64,000 nucleotides of DNA from [Clostridium] citroniae WAL-17108 (GTDB lineage Bacteria > Bacillota > Clostridia > Lachnospirales > Lachnospiraceae), in assembly GCF_000233455.1 (NCBI RefSeq), contig NZ_JH376420.1, forward strand, positions 160,582 to 224,581, in the 5' to 3' direction. Shown in pieces: positions 36,258-44,716 of this stretch. Below the pieces are notes generated by a model. That model saw only the letters and a program-made list of their open reading frames with translations. It ran no database searches and was not told where the DNA came from. The first letter of the stretch is position 1; each line of letters starts with the position of its first letter. A program made the translations under genes and the position numbers.

Positions 36258-37055
36258 TTATTTGGAGAGCATCATTCTGTCATTGGCAAACTCGCCTCCG
36301 CTGGCTTCGGAGAACTTTTTAAGAAGATCATCCACGGTAAGATTTTTCTTGGCCTCGCCGGAAATATCGTAAATGATACGGCCGTCATTCATCATAATGA
36401 GACGGTTGCCGATCTGGATGGCGTCCTTCATGTTATGGGTTACCATAAGTGCTGTAAGCTTTTGTTCCGTTACCATTTCATTGGTCAGGTCCAGAACCTT
36501 TTTTGCAGTCTGGGGATCCAGGGCGGCCGTGTGTTCATCCAGAAGCAGGAGCCTGGGCTTCTGAAGGGTTGCCATCAGAAGTGTCAGGGCCTGACGCTGT
36601 CCGCCGGACAAAAGTCCCACCTTGCTGGTCATCCTGGTCTGAAGCCCAAGGCCCAGGCGGGTGAGCATATCCCTGTAATAGTCTTTTTCATTGGCGCGGA
36701 TCCCCCAGCCCAGACCGCGCCTCTGCCCTCTTCTAAAAGCCAGCGCCATGTTTTCCTGGATCTCCATACCCGCGGCCGTGCCCTTCATGGGATCCTGGAA
36801 CACGCGTCCGATGTATTTGGCCCGCTTGTGCTCCGGCTGTCTGGAAATATTGATCCCGTCTATCTCTATCTTTCCCGAATCAATGGGATACACCCCTGCT
36901 ATCATGTTGAGCATGGTGGATTTACCGGCGCCGTTGCCTCCTATGACAGTGACGAAATCACCGTCCTTCAGGGAAAGGTCGATACCGTTTAAAGCCCTCT
37001 TTTCGTTGATGGTTCCCTTGTTGAATGTCTTTCTCACATTAGTCAGTACCAGCAT
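36258..37055 (-). CDS. ABC importer ATP-binding protein
   Basis: This is a 265-residue ATPase of a three-gene importer. Walker A GGNGAGKSTMLNM, signature LSGGQRQALTL and Walker B LLLLDEHTAALDP are intact, followed by the switch histidine in VTHNMKDAI. Its ATG overlaps the permease stop (TGATG). The family is that paired with LivH-like permeases and PF04392-type binding proteins, the group that includes proposed tryptophan/tyrosine importers; the substrate here is not fixed. Confidence 0.92.
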   Translation of the reverse strand: MLVLTNVRKTFNKGTINEKRALNGIDLSLKDGDFVTVIGGNGAGKSTMLNMIAGVYPIDSGKIEIDGINISRQPEHKRAKYIGRVFQDPMKGTAAGMEIQENMALAFRRGQRRGLGWGIRANEKDYYRDMLTRLGLGLQTRMTSKVGLLSGGQRQALTLLMATLQKPRLLLLDEHTAALDPQTAKKVLDLTNEMVTEQKLTALMVTHNMKDAIQIGNRLIMMNDGRIIYDISGEAKKNLTVDDLLKKFSEASGGEFANDRMMLSK

Positions 37056-37990
37056 CAGCTTTCCCCTCCTTCTGAATATGCCCTATAGGCTTTCCATTTT
37101 GCGGCCGCCACCGGGATACACAGGGCCAGGGCCACAATGATGGCGGAAAGCAGCTTCATATAGTTTGGATTCAGCCCCAGCTGCAGCACAACGGCACGGA
37201 TCACAAAATAGATAACGGAACCAATGACCGCTGCCGCCAGTTTGCAGGCAAAGTTGCGGAACCATCCAAAGATCACTTCTCCGATCACGATGGCCGCCAG
37301 TCCGATCACAATGGCTCCGGTGCCCATCTGTATGTCTGCGTATTTCTGGCTCTGGCACACCAGTGCTCCCGACATGCCCACCAGACCATTGCTGATCATC
37401 AGGGCCAGGAGTTTGGTAACACTGGTATTGACCCCCAATGCCCGTATCATATCCTCATTATTGCCCGTTGCCCTGAGGGCGCTTCCTATTTCCGTGCCAA
37501 AGAACCAGTACAGGACCGCCACAACGATCACCGCCGCGATAATGCCGATCACCTGGGAGGACTGGGCCTGGTTCAGCCCCGTGGCCCCTGAAAGCTGGGT
37601 CACCATGGAATCCACCTTCAGAAGAGGAAGGTTGCTCTTATTGCCCATGATCCACAGATTGATGGACCACAAAGAAATCTGGGTCAGGATCCCTGCCAGA
37701 ATGGATGGGATTTCAAACACGGTGTGCAGGATACCTGTGACAAAGCCTGCCGCCATGCCCGCAAGGGTGGCAAGAGCCAAGGCCGCCACCGGGTCCATGC
37801 CCCTGTTTACGATCAGCATGGCGCACACGCAGCCGCCCAGGGCAAAGCTGCCGTCCACGGTCAAATCCGCGATATCAAGCAGCTTATATGTTATGTACAC
37901 GCCCAATACCATGATCCCCCAGAGCACACCCTGCCCCACTGCATCCAACAGCGCGGGGCCCATGCCCTGCAGCGCATTTAGTATATTCAT
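37055..37990 (-). CDS. ABC importer permease (LivH/BMP-like)
   Basis: This is a 311-residue integral membrane subunit with eight or more helices. The conserved motif DLTVDGSFALGGCVCA lies near residue 42 and ALRATGNNEDMIRALG near 180, both typical of branched-chain-type permeases. I placed the start at MNILNALQ, behind a clean GGAGG, eight codons inside the longest frame. It is followed without a gap by the ATPase and preceded by a 239-base interval with a strong hairpin after the binding-protein gene. Confidence 0.92.
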   Translation of the reverse strand: MNILNALQGMGPALLDAVGQGVLWGIMVLGVYITYKLLDIADLTVDGSFALGGCVCAMLIVNRGMDPVAALALATLAGMAAGFVTGILHTVFEIPSILAGILTQISLWSINLWIMGNKSNLPLLKVDSMVTQLSGATGLNQAQSSQVIGIIAAVIVVAVLYWFFGTEIGSALRATGNNEDMIRALGVNTSVTKLLALMISNGLVGMSGALVCQSQKYADIQMGTGAIVIGLAAIVIGEVIFGWFRNFACKLAAAVIGSVIYFVIRAVVLQLGLNPNYMKLLSAIIVALALCIPVAAAKWKAYRAYSEGGES

Positions 37991-38149
37991 TTTAAACCTC
38001 CATTTGTAGTGCATTTTCGTACTGCTATTTTGATCATTCTATAAATAGCTTGCCCAAACCTCCCATGGCAGCGCGCTCCGGCTTGAGCAAACCATCTATC
38101 ACATAACCAGTTTTAACCAAAAAAAGATTGCTCCTGAACGCTAAAATGG

Positions 38150-38200
38150 GGTGCCGCAGGTTCCGGCGGATCTTCATGTCCGCCGGAACCCCGCAGCACC
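38150..38200 (-). promoter_or_regulatory. Strong GC-rich stem-loop inside the ABC operon
   Basis: A stem with arms at 38150-38170 and 38179-38200 (long matched core GGTTCCGGCGGA, eight-base loop) lies 28 bases past the binding-protein stop and 160 bases before the permease start. There is no immediate T-tract on the minus strand; a T-run appears only about 25 bases further. It may be a leaky terminator or a 3'-end stabiliser that makes binding protein more abundant than the membrane parts. Confidence 0.65.
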
Positions 38201-38228
38201 GCCTTTGGGAAACATCCTGATAAAAATA

Positions 38229-39296
38229 TTACTTCAGATTAGATACATCGATTCCAAGTGTGGAAGCTGTCTCCTCATTGACTGTCAGCTCACACTTTTC
38301 AGCCGGAAGGTACTCGATTGGCATATCGGCCGGTGAAGCTCCCTCAGTAAGGATCCTCACTGCCTGCTGGCCGGTCATGTAGCCCAGCTGGTAGTAGTCG
38401 ATCCCGTAAGTTGCAAGACCGCCGTTCTCCACCATTCCGGACTCTCCGCAGATAACAGGAAGTTTGTTGTCCCCTGCAACCATGCCCACCGTGGTCATAC
38501 CGGCCGCAATGGTGTTATCCGTTGGCGCGTAGATGGCATCCACCTTGCCCACCATGGACTGCACAACGGTCTGGATCTCATTGGAGCTGGATACGGTGAA
38601 ATCCTGGCTGGTCATTCCCGCCGCCTCAATGGCTTCTTTTGCCATCTGTGCCTGGATCTCGGAATTGGACTCTGCTGAGCAGTACAGGATCCCCACTTTT
38701 TTTGCATCGGGAAGGATCTTCTGAAGCAGCTCCACCTGCTCCTTTACAGGGGTCAGGTCAGAGGTTCCTGTTACATTGCCCCCTGGCTTTTCATTGGTAT
38801 CCACAAGGCCTGACTCAGCAGGGTCGGTCACTGCTGTCACAAGCACGGGTGCATCTGAAACAGCGCCTGCCACGGCCTGTGCTGCCGGGGTCGCAATGGC
38901 CAGGATCAGATCCTTTTTGTCATTAGCAAATTTGGATGCAACGGTCTGGCAGGCGGACTGGTCGCCGGATGCGTTCTGCTGATCCACCTCATATGCGATT
39001 CCCGCATCATCCAGGGCTGCGATAAAACCTTGGTTTGCCGCATCCAGAGCCGTGTGCTGGACCAGCTGAAGGACGCCGATCTTATAAACCGTGCCGTCCG
39101 CTGCCTGTGCAGATGTCTCCTTGGCTTCCCCGGCATCTTCCTTGGATGTCTCAGCCGCCTCTGCAGCGGTTGCCGCTGCGGTATCTGCCGCCGTGGTGTC
39201 TGCTGCTGTCCCTGCCGTGCTGCCGCCGCATGCGCTCATGGACAGAACCATGGCACCCGCAAGCACCAGAGACATGATCTTTGATGTTTTTTTCAT
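38229..39296 (-). CDS. ABC importer substrate-binding lipoprotein (PF04392-type)
   Basis: This is a 355-residue lipoprotein. The signal peptide ends in a lipobox, LSMSACGG, with the lipidated cysteine near residue 22. An Ala/Thr/Glu-rich spacer of about 40 residues follows, then a two-lobed periplasmic-binding fold (KIGVLQLVQHTALDAANQGF onwards). The LNxx-type wording (QHTALDAANQGFIAAL) matches the family used for aromatic amino acids or unknown ligands. The start was moved seven codons inward to the ATG behind GAGGAGAGAG. Confidence 0.92.
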   Translation of the reverse strand: MKKTSKIMSLVLAGAMVLSMSACGGSTAGTAADTTAADTAAATAAEAAETSKEDAGEAKETSAQAADGTVYKIGVLQLVQHTALDAANQGFIAALDDAGIAYEVDQQNASGDQSACQTVASKFANDKKDLILAIATPAAQAVAGAVSDAPVLVTAVTDPAESGLVDTNEKPGGNVTGTSDLTPVKEQVELLQKILPDAKKVGILYCSAESNSEIQAQMAKEAIEAAGMTSQDFTVSSSNEIQTVVQSMVGKVDAIYAPTDNTIAAGMTTVGMVAGDNKLPVICGESGMVENGGLATYGIDYYQLGYMTGQQAVRILTEGASPADMPIEYLPAEKCELTVNEETASTLGIDVSNLK

Positions 39297-39350
39297 AATG
39301 CTCTCTCCTCTTTTCATCCCATAGATTGCTCCCGTTCAGGGATGTTTTCT

Positions 39351-39379
39351 ATCATACTACAAAAAAATTCCGCCGTCAA
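39351..39379 (-). promoter_or_regulatory. Promoter of the ABC importer operon
   Basis: On the minus strand TTGACG (39374-39379), a 17-base spacer and TATGAT (39351-39356) form a good sigma-A-type promoter about 55 bases before the binding-protein start. Confidence 0.75.
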
Positions 39380-39387
39380 TTTTATTA

Positions 39388-39411
39388 CTTTAAATTCCTG
39401 CGAATTTAAAG
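39388..39411. repeat. AT-rich inverted repeat upstream of the ABC importer promoter
   Basis: CTTTAAATTC (39388-39397) and GAATTTAAAG (39402-39411) form a perfect 10-bp inverted repeat with a four-base centre. It lies just upstream of the -35 of the importer promoter and past the histidine kinase stop. Operator or weak terminator are both possible. Confidence 0.5.
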
Positions 39412-39439
39412 CGATAAAGTGTATTTTTTTGCGTACAAT

Positions 39440-40840
39440 CTATTTTTCACAGCGGTTTAAGGGGAGAGAGACTACAAATTCCGTGCCCTGTTCCAGCCTG
39501 GAGGTCACATGGATGGTTCCATGATAAAAATTCACAATATGCTTCACAATGGAAAGTCCCAGGCCCGTGCCTCCCTGTTTGCGGCTGCGCCCCTTATCCA
39601 CGCGGTAAAACCGCTCAAAAATGCGATCTAAGCTCTCCTCAGGGATCCCCATTCCGTTGTCCCGCACCCGGATGACCATGTTGTCGTCCTGCTCCCGGAT
39701 ATTGATCCAAACCTGTCCTCCTGGGTGATTATATTTTACCGCATTGCTTAAAAGATTGGTGAGAAGCTCTTTGATCTGCTGGACATTGGCCTTTATGCAC
39801 AGGGGCTGGCAGTCCACATGCATGAACACCTGGCTGGATGCCGCCTGGGGCTTTAAGCTGTCCATGATCTCCTCCAGCAGCACGCTGATGCGCACATCGG
39901 TCATCACCACCTCCGCATCCTTTGCCTCCAGCCGGGAAATCATCAGGATATCATTGATAAGGCCTGTCATATTGGCCGCCTCCTTCTTAATCCTCCTGGC
40001 AAAATCCATTTTCATGGACTCATCCTGGATCATCCCGCTCTCCAGCAGTTCCGCATATCCCTGGATCGAGGTAATGGGGGTCTTCAGCTCATGGGATGCA
40101 TTGCTGAAAAATTCCTGGCGTATCTGTTTTTCCCTGTCGATCTGGCTCAGATACTCCTTCACATTCTGGGACATATTAGTGATGGTCTCGGCAATGACAT
40201 TGATCTCCGGATACTGGTACCTGTCAAAATGCAGCTCCGTGTAATCCCCCTTTACCTGCAGCATTTTCCTGGAAATATCCCTCATGGGCCTGGTGACCGA
40301 GGACACAAACCGCTGGGTGGTGATCAGGGAGCACAGCATAGCCGCCCCAAAGCTTACAATGGCGGCAGGCAGCAGCATGGGAAGGTATTCGCTGATGCCC
40401 GAATAGGGTACGGCCAGCCGCAGGACCATGTCGGCGTGGTCCGACCGGCAGGCCACGTAAAGCATGGTCTTCCCCAGGGTGCTGGAATACCTTCTGGCAT
40501 GCCCTTCCCCCTTTTCCACCGCCATCCGTATCTCTTCCCTGCCCAGATGATTGTCCAGATACTCCGCATCCGCATCCGAATCCGTGATAACGGTTCCATC
40601 TGTCCTGATCAGGGTGACCCGGCTGGAATCCTGGTCTGTAAATGCCTCCAGCTTGTGCATCTGGCTCATCAGGTCCCCGTCATAATCCAGTATGCTGTCA
40701 ATGGCCCTGATGGTGTATTTCATGTCCCGGCTGGACGTGGTCAGGATCATATTGCTGCTGGCAATATAAAAGATGACGCTGTTAATACACAGCGCCGCTA
40801 ACAATACAAGAATAAAGCGTTCCAATATGGCTTTACGCAT
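39440..40840 (-). CDS. PhoR-like membrane sensor histidine kinase
   Basis: This is a 466-residue sensor kinase. A first helix (about 8-30), an extracellular domain of about 120 residues, a second helix (about 155-178) and a HAMP-like linker precede the HisKA box ASHELKTPITSI, with phosphoacceptor H250. The ATPase domain has NLLSNAVKYNHPGG, VRDNGMGIPEES and GGTGLGLSIVKHIV. The layout and the RIFERFYRVDKGRSRKQGGTG region resemble PhoR/VicK kinases. It is 37 bases after its regulator gene and cotranscribed with it. Confidence 0.93.
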   Translation of the reverse strand: MRKAILERFILVLLAALCINSVIFYIASSNMILTTSSRDMKYTIRAIDSILDYDGDLMSQMHKLEAFTDQDSSRVTLIRTDGTVITDSDADAEYLDNHLGREEIRMAVEKGEGHARRYSSTLGKTMLYVACRSDHADMVLRLAVPYSGISEYLPMLLPAAIVSFGAAMLCSLITTQRFVSSVTRPMRDISRKMLQVKGDYTELHFDRYQYPEINVIAETITNMSQNVKEYLSQIDREKQIRQEFFSNASHELKTPITSIQGYAELLESGMIQDESMKMDFARRIKKEAANMTGLINDILMISRLEAKDAEVVMTDVRISVLLEEIMDSLKPQAASSQVFMHVDCQPLCIKANVQQIKELLTNLLSNAVKYNHPGGQVWINIREQDDNMVIRVRDNGMGIPEESLDRIFERFYRVDKGRSRKQGGTGLGLSIVKHIVNFYHGTIHVTSRLEQGTEFVVSLPLNRCEK

Positions 40841-40877
40841 GATCTCCTCCTAAGGTAACTCCAACATACTCAGCGAG

Positions 40878-41564
40878 CTATGCTTCCGCCTTGATCATGC
40901 GGTAGCCCACTCCCCTGACCGTCTTGATACAGGATCCCCCCTCTCCGCCCAGTTTCTGGCGCAGGGTACGTATATGCATATCCAAGGTCCTTGTCTCCCC
41001 GTCATACTCATAACCCCATATCCGGTTTAGCAGTTCATCCCTTGTTACCACCCGGGACTGGTTTTCCAAAAGATATACCAGAAGTTCAAACTCCTTCAGG
41101 GTCAGCTCCGACACCCGGCCGCTGCTCATAACCTCCCTGGTCTTTCGGTTTACGGAAATCCCCTGGTAAGACAGTACGTCCCGTTCCTCCTCCCTCCTGG
41201 TCCTGCGCAGCAGGCTTCGGATACGGGCTGACAATTCCAGGACCCCAAAAGGCTTAACCATGTAATCGTCCGCCCCGCAGTCCAGTCCAACCACTTTGTC
41301 CAGTTCCTTTTCCTTGGCGGTCAGAAGCATGATGGGAATATCCTTAAGTCCTTCTGAAAGCCTGACCTGCTTGATCGCCTCAATTCCGTCCATCCCCGGA
41401 AGCATCCAGTCAAAGATGGCAAGGTCCGGCTTTTCTTCCTTCATCCTTGCCAGGCCCTCCTCGGCTGTCTCAAACCCTTCCGGATCATAGCCAAAGCCCT
41501 CCAGGGCAATCTTTAACAGGTTCCTGATATTCTCATCATCCTCTATGATATAAATCCGTTCCAT
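40878..41564 (-). CDS. OmpR/PhoB-family response regulator
   Basis: This is a 228-residue regulator. The receiver domain has the acidic pair in IIEDDEN, the phosphoacceptor D52 in AIFDWMLPGMDG and the lysine in DDYMVKPFG. A winged-helix DNA-binding domain follows, with LTLKEFELLVYLLENQ and the recognition-helix segment TRTLDMHIRTLRQKLG. I discarded a 68-codon upstream extension: the ATG at 41564 starts MERIYIIED and has a GGCGGAG site. The promoter region has TTTAC elements in an 11-bp register, which suggests autoregulation. Confidence 0.95.
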   Translation of the reverse strand: MERIYIIEDDENIRNLLKIALEGFGYDPEGFETAEEGLARMKEEKPDLAIFDWMLPGMDGIEAIKQVRLSEGLKDIPIMLLTAKEKELDKVVGLDCGADDYMVKPFGVLELSARIRSLLRRTRREEERDVLSYQGISVNRKTREVMSSGRVSELTLKEFELLVYLLENQSRVVTRDELLNRIWGYEYDGETRTLDMHIRTLRQKLGGEGGSCIKTVRGVGYRMIKAEA

Positions 41565-41601
41565 CTCTGCTTCTCCGCCTTTCTGAGTATGTAGCTTCCA
41601 C

Positions 41602-41639
41602 GTATAAGACTGCCATCCGTGTACAAGGCTGCCATCCGT
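41602..41639. repeat. Tandem 19-bp duplication in the regulator leader
   Basis: Two adjacent 19-base units (41602-41620 and 41621-41639) differ at two positions; the shared core is CTGCCATCCGT. They lie 38-75 bases upstream of the response-regulator start codon, downstream of the proposed promoter, and so would be in its untranslated leader. A CACGGCCGTG palindrome follows at 41645-41654. Confidence 0.7.
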
Positions 41640-41659
41640 ATACACACGGCCGTGCATGG

Positions 41660-41726
41660 AAGATATGTAAACAGCATACCAAATGCAAGTAAAATCCGCC
41701 CCATGGAATTGTAAAATCTGCGTAAA
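41660..41726 (-). promoter_or_regulatory. Promoter with 11-bp-phased TTTAC array (Pho-box-like)
   Basis: On the minus strand TTGCAT (41683-41688) is 17 bases from TATCTT (41660-41665). The pentamer TTTAC occurs at plus coordinates 41667-41671, 41689-41693, 41711-41715 and 41722-41726, so starts are separated by 22, 22 and 11 bases. Direct TTTAC-like repeats on an 11-bp register are the pattern bound by PhoB/PhoP-type regulators. Two of the four extend to the shared sequence GTAAAATC (plus strand). Confidence 0.65.
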
Positions 41727-41736
41727 TTTTTTACGA

Positions 41737-42732
41737 TCAGAGGATTTCCCTGTATAATCCCAGGACATTTTTATAAAAAACAGCCTCTATGTCCGACTGG
41801 GAAAAGCCTTCCCTGCTCATGGCATCTGCCAAAAGGGACAGCTGGGATGCGTCCTTCATCTCCAGTTCACATTCGATCCCGTCAAAATCAGATCCCAGTC
41901 CCAGACAGCCGATTCCGCCTATGTTGCGGATATGCTTCATGTGATCCACCATATGGGAAATGCGGCTGATCTCAGATTCTCCCTCTGCAAAATCGTGTAA
42001 AAAGCAGGAGTAGTAATTAATCCCCACCACTCCTCCCCGCTCCGCCAGGGCGCGTATCATCTCATCAGTAAGGTTCCTGGCATGGGAGGCAACTGCCCTT
42101 GCATTGGAATGGCTGGCCACAAACGGTTTTTTTGTATGGCGGAACACATCCCAGATCCCCGCATCGTTTAAATGGGAAATGTCGATGATCATTCCCAGGC
42201 GCTCCATTTCCCGGACAAACCGGACCCCTGTTTCTGTCAGGCCGTTTTCCGTGTCCGCCACCAGACGGGAACGGCCATTTTCCTGCATTTCCCTTTTGTT
42301 TGGAAATGCCAGTTCATTTGGATAGTTCCAGGTCAGGGTCATCATCCTGACACCCAGCCGGTAGAAATTGCGTAAAAACCCCAGTTCCCCCTGGCAAACG
42401 CCTCCCTCCTCAATGGTCAGAAGGGCCGACATCTTTCCCTGCTTCCAGTTCTCCTCAATATCTTTGTAGGATTTTACAATACCGATCATATCCCTGTGGG
42501 CTTCCATCTCATTATAGAATGTATCCAGAAGCTGCATACAGTATTCAAAGGGCTTCCCCTCCGCCCGGTCCAGATTGGTATATAGGGCAAAGTTTTGGAG
42601 CCCGTAATCACCTGCCTGCATTTTCTTAAGGTCGATCATCATGGAATTCTCCAGGATCGATGCGTTTCCGCCCGCCCTGTGATCCTTATATATTTCTGAG
42701 ATGGTGTCACAATGCATATCAACAACCTTCAT
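41737..42732 (-). CDS. Membrane dipeptidase (M19 family)
   Basis: This is a 331-residue zinc dipeptidase of the renal dipeptidase family. The N-terminal metal motif DMHCDTISEI, the bridging-glutamate region LLTIEEGGVCQGE, DISHLNDAGIWDV and SHSNARAV are all present. No signal peptide is visible, so it is probably cytosolic. It is preceded by an AAGAGGAACAGGT ribosome site. The nearby SulP gene is on the same strand 115 bases upstream. Likely substrates are dipeptides with a D- or dehydro-residue at the C-terminal position; this is family knowledge only. Confidence 0.93.
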   Translation of the reverse strand: MKVVDMHCDTISEIYKDHRAGGNASILENSMMIDLKKMQAGDYGLQNFALYTNLDRAEGKPFEYCMQLLDTFYNEMEAHRDMIGIVKSYKDIEENWKQGKMSALLTIEEGGVCQGELGFLRNFYRLGVRMMTLTWNYPNELAFPNKREMQENGRSRLVADTENGLTETGVRFVREMERLGMIIDISHLNDAGIWDVFRHTKKPFVASHSNARAVASHARNLTDEMIRALAERGGVVGINYYSCFLHDFAEGESEISRISHMVDHMKHIRNIGGIGCLGLGSDFDGIECELEMKDASQLSLLADAMSREGFSQSDIEAVFYKNVLGLYREIL

Positions 42733-42847
42733 ACCTGTTCCTCTTTTCCCGGCCCTCCCTGCATGTCTTCCTCATTCCCTGTCATGGAGCCGTTTTTGTA
42801 CTCTCAATCTATTCGGGACCGCGTCAAATTATTCAGTCACTCACAGT

Positions 42848-44509
42848 CTATACTGATTCAGCTGTTCTGTCAATCATGGCAGCGCGGCTTAAGGCCGCGT
42901 CAATAGAGACAGCTATATTATCCCTGCCGATCTCCAGGTCAAAACCGGACTTTTCCATCACTGACATGGGCTGCTCATTGACATGGGACAGGATCATTGT
43001 GATGTGTGCTTTGCGGCACCGGGCATGAAGCTTTTTCAGGCTGTTTAACGCAGTTGCATCCATGGCTGGAACACTTCTCATGCGCAGGATCAGGACCTGT
43101 TTCTTTGTGTCAAGGGGAATCTGGGCAATCTTGTCCGCTGCGCCAAAAAACATGGGGCCGTCCACCTCAAACACCATCACATGCTTTGGCACCGGCTTTA
43201 AGTCAATTCGTTCCCTGTCATCCCCTTCCCTGTCATCCTCCTCATACTTCCATCCATATATATCGGAAACATCAGACATCCGTTTCATAAACAGCAGGGA
43301 GGCCAGGACCAGCCCCACTCCGATGGCCATCACCAGATCAAACACCACGGTGAGGAAAAATGTGATCAGCAGTACTGCGGTATCGCTTTTGGGAGAGGTC
43401 TTTACCACATCCAGAAATTCCCTCCACTCGCTCATATTATACGCCACCATAAAAAGGATGGCGGCAATGGCCGGCATGGGGATCAGAGCCGCATAGGGCA
43501 TAAGGAAAATAAGGACTAACAAAAGGACGGCGGCGTGGACCATACCGGCCACCGGTGTGCGCCCCCCGTTCTTAATGTTGGCCGCAGTCCTGGCAATGGC
43601 TCCCGTGGCCGGGATCCCGCCAAACAGGGCGGAAGCCGCATTGCCCGCTCCCTGGGCGATCAGTTCCATGTTGGAATTATGCTTTCCTCCCACCATGCCA
43701 TCTGCAACCACACAGGATAAAAGGGATTCAATGGCTGCCAGGACCGCAATGGTCAGAGCATCAGGCATGACCCTGCGGACCAGTTCAAAGGAGATCTGGG
43801 GCAGGTGAAAAGCGGGCAGGCTGGAGGATATGGTGTACAGATCCCCAATGGTATTTACTCTCAGATCCAGGCCTTTTACCAGCACGGCGGAAACGATCAC
43901 CGCCACAAGCGAGGGGGGTATCTTCTTAAAAAATCTGGGCCATATAATAAGGATTCCCAGGGACAGCGCCCCCACCGCTACCGCCATGGGGTTAAAGGTG
44001 CCTGCACAGGCAATGACTTCATGAAGCTTTTCCATGGTCTCCACAGGGGATGTTTCAAATGTCAGTCCCATAAAGTCCTTGATCTGCCCAATGAATATGG
44101 TGACAGCAATACCGGTGGTAAAACCAGTGGTGATAGTATATGGAATGAACCGGATCAGGCTTCCCAGGCGCAGCACGCCCATAATGATCAGCAGAATGCC
44201 GGCCAGGATCGTGGCCACCGCCAGTCCCTCCGTCCCATTTTTGATCACGATACCGGCAACAATGGTGGCAAATGCAGCGGTGGGCCCTGCGATCTGCACC
44301 TTGCTTCCCCCTAAAAAGGAGATCACAAAGCCGGCCACAATGGCAGTGTAAAGGCCCTGTTCCGGCGTCACACCCGAAGCAAGGGCCAGGGCGATGGACA
44401 GCGGGAGGGCTATGATCGCCACAATAATGCCCGATACCACGTCATTGACAAACTGTTCTTTGGAATACTGTTTCATGGACAGAAACAGCTGCGGGGTTAA
44501 ATCTTTCAT
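42848..44509 (-). CDS. SulP-family anion transporter with STAS domain
   Basis: This is a 553-residue transporter with ten to fourteen membrane helices and a C-terminal cytosolic STAS domain. The SulP signatures GVTPEQGLYTAIVAGFVISF and IPATGAIARTAANIKNGG are present, and STAS (about 435-540) shows MFFGAADKI and MDATALNSLKK. Members carry sulfate, bicarbonate or other anions. No sulfur-assimilation or carbonic-anhydrase gene is adjacent, so the ion is open. Confidence 0.92.
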   Translation of the reverse strand: MKDLTPQLFLSMKQYSKEQFVNDVVSGIIVAIIALPLSIALALASGVTPEQGLYTAIVAGFVISFLGGSKVQIAGPTAAFATIVAGIVIKNGTEGLAVATILAGILLIIMGVLRLGSLIRFIPYTITTGFTTGIAVTIFIGQIKDFMGLTFETSPVETMEKLHEVIACAGTFNPMAVAVGALSLGILIIWPRFFKKIPPSLVAVIVSAVLVKGLDLRVNTIGDLYTISSSLPAFHLPQISFELVRRVMPDALTIAVLAAIESLLSCVVADGMVGGKHNSNMELIAQGAGNAASALFGGIPATGAIARTAANIKNGGRTPVAGMVHAAVLLLVLIFLMPYAALIPMPAIAAILFMVAYNMSEWREFLDVVKTSPKSDTAVLLITFFLTVVFDLVMAIGVGLVLASLLFMKRMSDVSDIYGWKYEEDDREGDDRERIDLKPVPKHVMVFEVDGPMFFGAADKIAQIPLDTKKQVLILRMRSVPAMDATALNSLKKLHARCRKAHITMILSHVNEQPMSVMEKSGFDLEIGRDNIAVSIDAALSRAAMIDRTAESV

Positions 44510-44628
44510 ACTCTTCTCCTACCCTTTTGTATAATTATAAAAATTCTATAAACAGCTTTACTATAAATGGTAACCAAGGGTCATATCAAGAGCTTTTTTT
44601 CATGTTTCTCATCTAATACAAAACATAC

Positions 44629-44674
44629 TTGACTATATCGAATATCGATATTATAATTATTATATCGAATATCG
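44629..44674 (+). promoter_or_regulatory. padR promoter with overlapping operator repeats
   Basis: TTGACT (44629-44634), 17 bases, then a perfect TATAAT (44652-44657). TATATCGAATATCG occurs at 44634-44647 and again at 44661-44674, a 27-base direct repeat that straddles the -10. The repeat itself is AT/CG palindromic in parts. The location suggests the PadR regulator represses its own promoter. Confidence 0.75.
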
Positions 44675-44716
44675 TTATAGTGTATCATACCAGCAACTAA
44701 GAAAGCAGGTGACAAC

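Noticed and set aside
41565..41768. N-terminal extension of the response regulator
   Set aside because: The 68 extra codons overlap the promoter and repeats, and the receiver fold begins at MERIYIIED behind a ribosome site.
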